From: Lamellibrachia satsuma
Lineage: Eukaryota > Annelida > Polychaeta > Sabellida > Siboglinidae
Direction: 5' to 3'
DNA length: 64,000 bases
Assembly (NCBI GenBank): GCA_033239005.1
Contig: BSQZ01000001.1
Coordinates: 33,195,688-33,259,687, forward strand
Shown in pieces: positions 21,645 through 33,600 of this stretch; the stretch's first letter is position 1; each line of letters opens with the position of its first letter. The notes below the pieces were generated by a model. The model saw only the letters and a list, made by a program, of their open reading frames with translations, was not told the origin of the DNA and ran no database searches. The position numbers and the translations under genes are program-made.

Positions 21645-24600
21645 ATAATAATTATACCAACAATCATCATTTGTATAGAGCAAAATTTATACAGTAATCC
21701 AATTTGGTGTTGTAGTATTTATATTAGAATTGTAATAATAATGGCAATATCAACAATACATCAATAGTAAAATAGCAGGCTTTAATTTTTTTCAGTTGGC
21801 CCAGTTCCCTTTTGAACCGGATTCGCTAAGTTTGAACTGAACCCACAAAACGTGTAAAATATATCATATTATGATACTAAATAAAATCATCATCAAACTA
21901 AACCCATATAGCACTGAAATGTTCATTGTGAACAATAATGTGAGCAGGTAGCATGCTATGTATCCTACAATGCAATGCGCGCACCACGCATTTCGACAAG
22001 ATGCCAAAATGGCGTCGATTTTATAGACAGGGGTCCCGAAAGTGGACTGCGCAGTAGGTCAACACAGGAATCATGTTGTCGTAGACATATGTCTTTACCC
22101 AACAGCCCATGAATGAAGCTGAACACAACTACCGAAATACTACTTTAAAAGTAAGTCAACTTAAATGCTAAATTAATATAACTTTTCATAAACGGATTTC
22201 AATGATATCGACACATTCAAATTTGTCTTTTATACCTTTTCCATTATAATTATTTAAGATAGACGCCTTCATTATCATAATCCTGTAATCGGTTGAGAAA
22301 GGAAAGCCTTGTCTGCTAGACCCACGATATATGGCCACTGCCGGAAATAAACAAAAACAAAATACGACAACAATTAAAAAAAAATTATTACTGCTCTTAG
22401 GCACTGTCAAAAAATATGTTTTCAACACAGCTGCACATGTTAACATATTGACTACATTATTATATATATATATAATGTAACATGTAACTTGCATAATAAT
22501 AATATGAGCTATAAATTGCGACCCCTGTCCCCCATGTTAGCAGAAGGTAAGTCAAATCGTGTAATGTCGCTACTAACACTGGTCCACTTAAAATGGGTCA
22601 TGGGAAGGGGGTATTAATTGTCTAAAACCAGTCGCCTAATTTGGGGTAATTTTTAGCGACAAGCATCCCTCAGGCTCAGTGGAAGAAAAATCTGATTGGA
22701 CCTACTAGTATGCTGGTTTAGGAAGTTTTCGCCACATTTAATAAGAGATGGGACGATACACCCCAAATGTAGTCAATTACAATTACTGTTACAATGTATG
22801 AAAATGATTACAAGTACAATTGATTACTTAGTCTTAAACGTAAATCTTGTTCAAGTATTTGCTGAAGTGAAAATCAAAATGCTGAAAAATCATTTCTTCC
22901 TTGGTGAAATTTCGTAGAGGAGAGGATGGAGGTCACATCCATGATCAGCATTGACCCACACAGTGTTTACAATTTTGGATATCCACTATTTTGATCCTCA
23001 CCAGATCTAACGACTAAAGTCAATTCTTTAGATGATTTGAACAAAAATAGGTTTTGATTTATGGTTTATCTTCATTTTAGATAAAATGAAGATAAACCAT
23101 AAACTATGATGAATAAAATTAATGTAAGTATATGTGCATACTTAGAACTAAAAATGTACTTTGCAGATTTTTTGCTTAAACAAGTACTGGACAATACAAT
23201 CAAAACATTTAATTTTTTTGTTATGGAGGTACATGCCTGATGTGACCCAAATTGGAACTAGGATTCCTCTAGTCATAGAGAAAAATTTTTTTACAGTTAG
23301 ACTACTGTGTCTCTAGATATCATTACTACATTAAAACATTGGTAACAAAAAAGAAATTATGATGAAAAAGTTCTACGTTTTTCAGAAGGTTGAATTTTTC
23401 TGTAAAGTCGCATATTCTATACCACTGTCTTTACCTTTAAATATTTTGTAATTTATACAATGATATTGATACATCCATCGTATTTCCCTTTAGTACAAAT
23501 GTTCATCTTCAAAAAGGTACCCTATTTGTACAAATAAACCACATTTTGAAACAATGATGGTAAGGTTGACCATTTGGCGTAATTGCCTGCATATACTGGA
23601 GCCTGGACTCATAATTGGTATAAATACTCGTGTATCACCATCTCTTTTATGGGACATGGCTATTTGTATTGCTACTGGACACAAGTTATGGTCCACTGCC
23701 ATTGGCAGTGTATAATCCCACTAACAGAAAATCACAGTTGATAGAGAATCACAGTTAATGGACCATGGCATGATTCACATTTACGTGACACTGTATGAGA
23801 CTCACACTTACATGACACTGTATGAAAATCACATTTACGTGACACTGTATGAAACTCACACTTAGTGACACTGTATGAAACTCACATTTACGTGACACTG
23901 TATGAAACTCACACTTAGTGACACTGTATGAAAATCACACTTACATGACACTGTATGAAAATCACACTTACGTGACACTGTATGAAAATCACACTTACGT
24001 GACACTGTATGAAACTCACACTTACGTGACACTGTATGAAACTCACACTTACGTGACACTGTATGAAACTCACACTTACGTGACACTGTATGAAACTCAC
24101 ACTTACATGACACTGTATGAAAATCACACTTACGTGACACTGTATGAAAATCACACTTACATGACACTGTATGAAATTCACACTTACGTGACACTGTATG
24201 AAACTCACACTTACGTGACATTGTATGAAACTCACACTTACATGACACTGTATGAAAATCACACTTACGTGACACTGTATGAAAATCACACTTACATGAC
24301 ACTGTATGAAAATCACACTTACGTGACACTGTATGAAACTCACACTTACGTGACACTGTATGAAACTCACACTTACGTGACACTGTATGAAACTCACACT
24401 TACGTGACATTGTATGAAACTCACACTTACATGACACTGTATGAAATTCACACTTACGTGACACTGTATGAAACTCACACTTACGTGACATTGTATGAAA
24501 CTCACACTTACATGACACTGTATGAAAATCACACTTACGTGACACTGTATGAAAATCACACTTACATGACACTGTATGAAAATCACACTTACATGACACT

Positions 24601-27600
24601 GTATGAAACTCACACTTACGTGACACTGTATGAAACTCACACTTACGTGACACTGTATGAAACTCACACTTACGTGACATTGTATGAAACTCACACTTAC
24701 GTGACACTGTATGAAATTCACACTTACGTGACACTGTATACTGCAAACATGCTGATTGTTTGACCATTTTATTAACTTTGATTCACCAAATGCTGAAATG
24801 GCTTCCGTGGAAGCCGTTCGCGTCTATGACAGCTATTATTGGCCCAATTAAGTTTTTTTCAATGGCAAGCCAATGCTGGTTGACATAGTGACAGCCATTA
24901 TTGACCCATTTTGTTTTTGCACTGGTAAGGCCGGTGCAAGTTGAGCAAATGTCAAATGACAGTCATTATTGGCTGGATTAGGTTTGTTCAATGGCAGGCA
25001 AAGTCCGGTTTAACCATTATTGGCCCAATCAAGTCTTACTAGCTGTGCAGCGAGGTTGGCGTTAACACCTGTATTTACTGAATAGTATTACTGAAGTAGA
25101 GCATGAAGTTTCTTGAAAAAATAACTTGAAAATTTATAACCATGGAAGTAATGTTTGAAGCATCTTAAGACTTTAAGTACATGCATGCAAATATGCCTAA
25201 TATGAACAAATATGATTACAATCACACTCAAAATCAAATGTTTGACACTAAAGTAGAACAAGATAACAAATAAAAATAGAATAGATAAAAACTGAGTTAA
25301 GATATGGGCAAACTATAAAAAGCTTATCTCTAGCCTTACAAAATTTATGCTCATTATGTGTAGGTGTAAGATATAGCACTCAGTAACATAACTGGTTTTG
25401 AAAGTAATACATTGAAATATTACTTCTTTGATAAAACAGCAACCATCCAGATTCAGTATTGCCTGGCTATTGCCAGTATTAGACAGAAAACTATGAATTT
25501 ACTACATTTACTGAGCACAGCCTAATCGTTCGAGGTTTGCCTACCGCTTGAGTTGAGGAACCGGAAAACTGCTGCTAATAGTAGGGCCTACACGCTGGTT
25601 ATGTATGTGAATCGGAACACGAATCAGACTCAATTTCGAAGTTTACCACGATTGCGCTTAGCCACTGCACAGTGCCAGTGGTGGGCGACAATACAGTAGC
25701 GTCTCGGTTACTAGCGACAGGCACATCAACATTATGGATCTCTACCAATGTAACAAAGGATGCTGACTCGGACTGTTTATGGACAATCTCAGGAAAGCTG
25801 CGTTTATTCACGTTTACGAAAAAGGCATCGATTGTCGTGAACTCTGACGTTGACATATCACATCTTTTCACTCGTTTGGCAGGTGCCATTTTGAACTTGC
25901 CCCACAACATCCGGGTCACGGGATTGTTTCTTCAAATGAGAGCGCCAATGGATAGGCACTGAGAAAGGCCATAGAAACACATTTCCCAACCAATGACATA
26001 CATAATTACAATAAATAGAGATCAAACACAGTATCATCATTTTCCAACGATGTCAAGGTTAAACATATAATTATATTCTTATATAGAAGTGCAGGGGGGG
26101 GTTACCTAGAGGTGTCTCAAGCAGAACAAGAGGCCACTAGCACAGATAAACCAATATCAAATCATCCGAAAAACATCTCTGAAAAAGGTTATAGATGCGT
26201 ATGTTTAAATGCAAGGAGCATAGTAAATAAGAAAAACGAATTAAACATTATGGTAGAAGATATTGACCCTCACATAATTGGTATAACTGAATCATGGGCC
26301 AACATAGATATAACAGATGCTGAATTAGGATTGACAGGATATGTAATGTTTAGGAAAGATCGAATAGGAAGAAGGGGCGGGGGAGTTATTTTATATGTTA
26401 AAGAATCTATTCAGGCTTATGAAATAAAACTAGAAAGGGAAGCAGATTGCGATGAAGCTGTTTGGTGCAAAATTGTTTCAGTAAATTAAAAATTAACTAT
26501 TGGATTAGTTTACCGAAGTCCAAACATAAACGAAGAGGACAACACAAAAATAAAAAACGCTATAAAGGAAGTTAGTAAAGGGGAATGTATCATAATGGGA
26601 GATTTTAACCATGGACACATACAATGGAATTCTCTAGAGAGCACAGGGATTGAGGACCAACAATTTCTATTTTTAATCCAGGATAGCTTTCTTACTCAGC
26701 ACGTACTAGAACCAACCAGGGGAGAAAATGTATTAGATATAGTTTTATCATCACAAAAAGAATTAGTGGACAATGTAAAAATATTTGAACCATTGGGTAA
26801 TAGTGACCATAATCAAATACATTTTGACATCAATGTAAAATCAGAAAGTAAAAATAAGAAAACGTACAAGAGAAACTTCCACAAAGGTAACTACAAAGAT
26901 ATGAGAAAATACTTAGCAAAGCTAGATTGGAATAACATGCTGATGAATAAGACCGCAATTGAATGTTGGAACATTCTAAAATATGAAATTGACAGTATCA
27001 TCGATAAATTTGTTCCCTTCCAAAAACAAGGAAAACGGTGTAGAAAGAAACACTTGTCAAAAGAGGCTATTAGAAAATAATGCTAAAACAAACTATGTGG
27101 AGGGTTTATAGGCATACCAGAAAGGAAGAAGACTATGCAAATTACAAAGAGGCACTTAATTAATGCAGCTACAACTGAAATCAGACAATCTAAAAGAAGC
27201 TATGAGCAAAAACTAGCATGTAACATAAAAAATGACAGCAAGAGTTTTTATGCATATGTCAGGAGTAAACAAAACGTACAAGACAAGGTTGGACCTCTAG
27301 AAGACAGTGCTGGAAATATAATATCACAGGGGTTTTTAATGGCGGAAGACCTAAATGGTTACTTCGGTTCAGTGTTTACCAAAGAAGATATTAGTTCATT
27401 ACCAGTTGCTGATGCTAAATTTCAGGGGGCTAAATCTGACTATTTAGGTCCGTTAGTTGTAACTCCAGAATTGGTAGCTAAGAAAATAAAGGCAATGAAG
27501 GATAACAAATCACCGGGAGTGGATGGGATACCTCCAAAATTACTAATGGAAACAGTAGAACAAATCAGTATACCACTTGCAAGAGTATTCAACTTATCAT

Positions 27601-30600
27601 TAAAAGAGAGAGTTGTTCCGTTTGAATGGAAAGAAGCAAACATCATACCATTATTTAAAAAGGGTTCGAGAAATAAGTCAGAAAATTACAGACCAGTGAG
27701 TTTAACGTCAGTGATTTGTAAATTATTAGAAAGGTTAATTAAAGACCATATGGTGGACTTCCTCGTTAAGCATAAATTATTAAATTCATCTCAACATGGA
27801 TTCCTTAAAGCGAGGTCATGCCTAACAAATATGTTATGTTTTTTGGAAGAAATCACTAAGTGGATAGACGTGGGATCGCCAGTAGATATTATCTACTTAG
27901 ATTTTCAGAAAGCTTTTGACAAAGTGCCACATCAAAGATTACTACTTAAATTAAAAGCCGATGGTATCAGGGATAGCATAACTGACTGGATAGAACAAAG
28001 GCTGACTGACAGAAGACAATGAGTTGTAGTAGATGGAGAAGTTTCAAATTGGAAATCGGTTTTGAGTGGGGTACCTCAAGGATCAGTATTAGGGCCTATA
28101 TTATTCTTAATTTATATCAATGACTTGGATGACAGTATAACAAGTAATGTACTGAAATTTGCGGATGACACAAAACTGTTTAGAAAGGTTAATACTGATG
28201 GTGATAAACAACATTTACAAAACGATCTAGACAGATTAATGAAATGGTCTGAGAAATGGCAGATGTTATTCAATTTTGGGAAATGTAAATGCCTACATAC
28301 AGGACATGGGAACTTGAATGTAAACTATAAAATGGGATATACTGTTCTGGGTACTATTGTAAAAGAAAAGGACTTAGGAGTTACAATAAGCGCTGATATG
28401 AAAGTTTCAGAGCAGTGTGGTATTGCAGCTTCAAAGGGTAATCAAATTCTTGGATTGATTAGAAGAAACAACATACAAGGAAAAAAGTTAATTATACCTC
28501 TTTATAAAGCAATAGTTAGACCTCATTTAGAATACTGTATACAAACATGGAGACCATTCGTAAGAAGGATATAGATACGCTTGAACGCATACAAAGGAGA
28601 GCAACTAAAATGCTTCCAGAACTTAGAGACCTTAGTTATGAAGAACGCCTGAAAGAATGTGGTTTAACAACTCTAGAGACAAGGAGGTTAAGAGGAGATC
28701 AAATTGAAGTTTTTAAGATATTGAATGGGTATGAAAATATTGATAGAAATATGTTTTTCTCACTCAAGAAGGATAGCAGAACTAGAGGACATGAGGTAAA
28801 ATTAGTAAAGGATCAATGTAGATTGGACATCAGGAAGCACTCGTTCTCACAGAGGACAATAAATGAATGGAACAAATTGTCTACAGATTGTGTAACTGCT
28901 AGCAGCGTGAATAAGTTTAAAAAACAAGATTGACACATATCTCAGGAGGGCGGGTTATAAGTATATGAACATTGTTGGACTCTCGATAAACCAATGGCTT
29001 CCTTGTCCACTTGCCATATGGGCCTTTGGCTTGGATGGCAAATCTGTATTGGCGGTATTCACTATTCCGCTGCTGATAACTTTATAACTTTCGTCGAATC
29101 ATGACTGCGTGCACTAAGCCTAAGTCTAAGAGTCACTAAGACTGTTCAAACAATTTTATTATGAAAAATTCTCATTTTGTAAAAAGAAAAACCCGTGTTT
29201 TATTTTTATATTACCCGTCGTGGTAAGATATTTGTCCGTCTTCAAGACGGGCAGACAGGTCCCTGGCTAAGGGCCTACTTGCCACTGAGAATGTCTCAAA
29301 AAGGATGATTTTTGTGCAAGCTATTCATAATCTGTCCAGGCCACTGGTTTCGCACACATTTGGTTTCCAGTGTGTGTACATTTTAACAGATTTAGTGTTA
29401 TAACAGTTTCTGCAATGTTACGCAAAATTACAAATTGGCCATTAGTTTGATATGCTGACAGTTTAATGCAGGGCTGGGTTTTTGTAGTAAAATTGGTAAA
29501 TATGTGTTTTTGCTGTTTTTTTTTCAGTAAACAATTACTAAACATTTCTGGAAACTTAACTAATGTAAAAATATGTTGGTAAAAGTGACAAAACCCATTT
29601 AGGATAATTGATGATATTTAAGAATAAAAAACTAATGAATGATCACATTATTCAACACTTCATTTTGTCAACACACTGGTCAGATTTAGTTAGGCAGGAT
29701 TGGACTTTTACTGTGCCCAGTAAAAGCCCAACCCTGCTTAAATAAATGTTTTTGCGGGCCAGCAGTCAGTAAAACATCTTTAAAAAATGTTTTTTACCAT
29801 TTTTTGGCAGGATGGTTTTACATGGTGGCAAAAACCTACCAACCCTGGTTTATTTGTGAAACTGACATGTTCTACTGGGTGTGTCATAGTTAATAGTTTC
29901 TTTGTCTTGCAGATCCAGACAATGACAAGGTCGTGTTCTCCACAGACGAGGAACTAGTGGAGGCACTGGGCTATGTCAGTGACGGGGTGTTTAGAGTGCA
30001 CGTCATAGGTAGGTATAGAAACCAGCTCATTCTGTTAACAGGGGCTTTTTGGAGGTTCAGCTTGTGTGAGAAACTGCATTAATATTGTGTCAAGATCATA
30101 GATGAATAATTTTCATGGCAGAACTAAGAGTTGTTGAAAAGAAGAACGTGATTAGTGCAGCTGTTAAAAACAAAATGTTAAAAACAAGCGATTTTGCAAC
30201 AGTTTGTGTCACATGATAACATGCAACTAAATTATTTGTCCCTTGACACAAGCGACATGTCACTAGATACTGCGACGTAGATCTTCACTTGTGGCACCAC
30301 TCCTGATTTGAGGTCTCTGCTTGCACCTGCTGTTGGTTGCTGATCGTCACTGCTCAATCAGGGTAAATTTTTGCGAGACCGGAACCAGTGCTGTCCAAAT
30401 TCTGCCTGACACAATCATTAAAATAATTGACTTCGCTAATCGGTCTCACAATGCTGACTGTCATCCAAGTGTTGATGACTTGACACTGTAAGCCGATTAC
30501 ACAGACTGCTTAAACTGAGTCAGGCAATTTCAAAATCAGTAACAATGACAAAGTTGTCAAATAGATGGAAGAGTATGCCACGGAGCTATGGAGGGAAACA

Positions 30601-33600
30601 CGCTTAAAAAGATAAGTCTTGATTCATCTATCATTTTATTACATTTCCTACTAACGTGAGTGAATGTCAAAGAGTTGGCATGGCAACTGAGAAAGTTCCA
30701 GCGTTTGTTTCAACTCTGGGAACAAAAAGTAGACCATATGCACTGCTGAGCTGGGTTTCCAAAAGATTTCACATTTTTAGGGGGTTTCGACCAGCGTTAC
30801 ATGTGGGTGGGAGGAGCGTCGAACTTTGAGAAAGATGTGTTTTTACAAGGGCCCATTATATTATTTTTTATCTGTTGCAGTGGACTCGAGCAACTCGTAT
30901 GGGGCGGACATTGTCCATCCCAACGTCCAGTGTGACGGCTGTGAGAAGCCAGTGCGTGGTGACCGCTTCAAGTGTGCCATGTGTCCCGACTATGACCTCT
31001 GCCACCAATGTCACTGTCGCGGTGTCCATGGCGACCATGACATGCTGTGTATCCGCACTCCTGGCCGCTTGTCTGTGAGTGGAATTCCTGTCTTTTTATT
31101 TTAATTTATTGCTGATGAGACTCCCTCCTTAATCACGAATCAGGTTCATTGACGGTCAGACTTGTAGTGTGTGAATAGTCTATGTATGTGTATTGTATAT
31201 TTATGCATAGTTTGTTTAATAAAAAGTGAGCACTTTTATTAAAATCATCAAAAAAATTCACTTTGATCATTAGATCTGGTAACTAGCCATAGTGTAAACA
31301 GCTGCATGCTATAGTTTGTAGAGACGCACCACTTTTGCAAGTTTTTTCAATGAATTTTGACTTGATCAGGTTATAATTTTACAGTTTGACCAATTATTTC
31401 ACCATTACTAAATAACAGATTTATACAAATGAACAGAATGGAGGGATACGTCTTCCTGGAGGACAGCGAGGGGTGAATATGGCCTATGTGTTTAAGTCAA
31501 GTCAGTACAAATGATCTAACATGTCCTAGTGGGTACTAGGTAGGTTTGAATGTTTGCGAAATGATTCTAAAATGTGGCAAGCAAGTAGAATTGAAACAGT
31601 GAGACTTTTAAATATAAATTCCTGGAGAAGCTGTTTTGAGTGAGTGTATCCATGCCTGCATCTGTCTGCAGAATTACCCGTGTCTGCCCTCCCAGCAACA
31701 CAAGATGGATAAACAGTCCTTCCAGCCTCCTCCCTTTCCCTGCTTCCGAGGGGGTCCCGGGCCCGGGGGTGGTCCAGGGAAGTGGGGTGGGGGTAACATG
31801 CCGCCCCACGTCCGCCGGTGGATACGTCGATGTCGAATGCAGCAGAGGGATCAGGGCTGGGATCAGGGTTGTGAGACGGGAGACAGGGAAGATGATGCAA
31901 GGAAGGTGGCGCTCCCTAGCGATGGGGATGTGGGGAAGAGCAGAAAGGATGAACTGTGCAACAAGAACCCAGCTGGAGATCCCTCAGGTAAATTAATCTG
32001 TTTTAAGAACCTATTTTATTTTTAATACAGTTATTATTATTTTTTGTGCTTTAATCATACATTAAAAAATTTTTTTCAGTCGTATTTAATATTTTTTTCA
32101 AAATTGTATTTATTTCTTATATTTTAATTGTAGTTAATTTTTTATTTTAACTTTTACAAAATGTTATTATGAAAGTTAAGGAGTGTAAAATTACATATTC
32201 AGAAATTCTTGTAAACTACTTGACTATGTTATTCCACTTTTAGATTCATTTATTTGGATGATCAGGGGCTAAGTGGGAATACTTTGAGTTACTTTTGTGT
32301 GGAAATATGTGGGAGTTAAGTAAGATTGAACATTATTGTGGATTAATGCTGACCACAGATTGATGTAATCTAAAAATCTTCTTTTGTGCATTTTCCTTCT
32401 TTAAATCACCTTTGTGTTCGTCTTAAGCTCGACACGGACTGTAGTATTCACTTTTAACTAGTATTTTATTGTACACTTTTATGTGTTTTTTCAATGTTTT
32501 AAATGGCTTAATATAATTATATTCCTTTATGTAACATTCATGTATAAATGCTTTAGTGTTGTAAGTAAACTGTGAATGACAAAAGATTTATGATGCAGAC
32601 AAATTCTGTATTATCATTATTCAGTAATTAAAGGTGATTTGCATAAAGATGTTGTTTTCCTATAGGAGGGGACACCCCTGGAGACATGGATGTCGCTGGA
32701 CAGCAACGCCCCTCGGGTGGAAGAGGGGGCCGTTGGGGTGGTTGGGGAGGCTGGGGTTGGGGCAACAACCCATGGGGGTTTGGCGGGGGCTGTGGTGGGT
32801 ATGGACCCCCGTGGGGGTTCAGCGGGGGTCCGTGGGGGGGACCAGGAGGGTGCCACCAACGGTCGGGCATGCACCATCACAAGAAACACGACAGTGACGA
32901 TGCGGCGCCATCGACGAAGCCACCACTGGTTGACACCGATATGGAGGAGGAAGAGGTGACTGAGGAGTGTCCGTGTGACCCGTGTGACGATAAGGGATTC
33001 AAGCAGACCTGTTGTAAGGAAATCATGGACGAGGTGTGTCGCATTGAGGGCGAGACTGCCGCCTGCAAGAGGGAGGTAAAGGTAAGTTATATTAGTGGCA
33101 AGGTACATAATTAGTTGTATAAAACACTATCATCTGGGAAGTGTTTGTGTAGTGTAATATTGTCGTTACCGCCTGTGCAGGAGTTATTGCTCAGGTGGTA
33201 ATGTGTGTTTCTTGACTGTTAGATTTTAGTGCATTGGATTTCATTTTATATAGAATCACTGGAACATTTAGCAGATTGTTAGTGCTGATCCGTTTGCTAG
33301 AAAGATACATCTATGCTCTTCCTCCTTGTTCCCTGCTGTACGGGGTAAGAGTCAGGTAAAGTATTGTCGAGCCACTCTTTCTGTTCTTTCTTTCCAAAGT
33401 TTTCTATCAGCCGCCCCTTCTCCATCTTTTATCCTCCCTGGTCTTCTCATGTTCCTCCTCATGCAATCTTCCCATCTCAGCTGTGGCCTTCCCCTTTTCC
33501 TGCATCCTTAATGTTTTCCACCTCTGCTCTCTTTGCTAGTGTGCTTGCATCCATTCTGGCCTGCTAGTTGGGTAAAAAATTTTATTTCCCTTACTGTGAG

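Noticed and set aside
23780..24745. CRISPR-like regular array (also 6815-7443, 35551-36211, 63380-64000)
   Set aside because: Units are contiguous with no unique spacers, and this is an animal genome; these are minisatellites.
23862..24767. Open frames of 268-301 codons on both strands
   Set aside because: Produced by the 27-bp satellite, whose length is a multiple of 3.
31526..31900. Minus-strand frame opposite SQSTM1 exon 4 (also 32617-33108 opposite exon 5)
   Set aside because: Shadow of the Gly-rich coding exon; no splice or start context.
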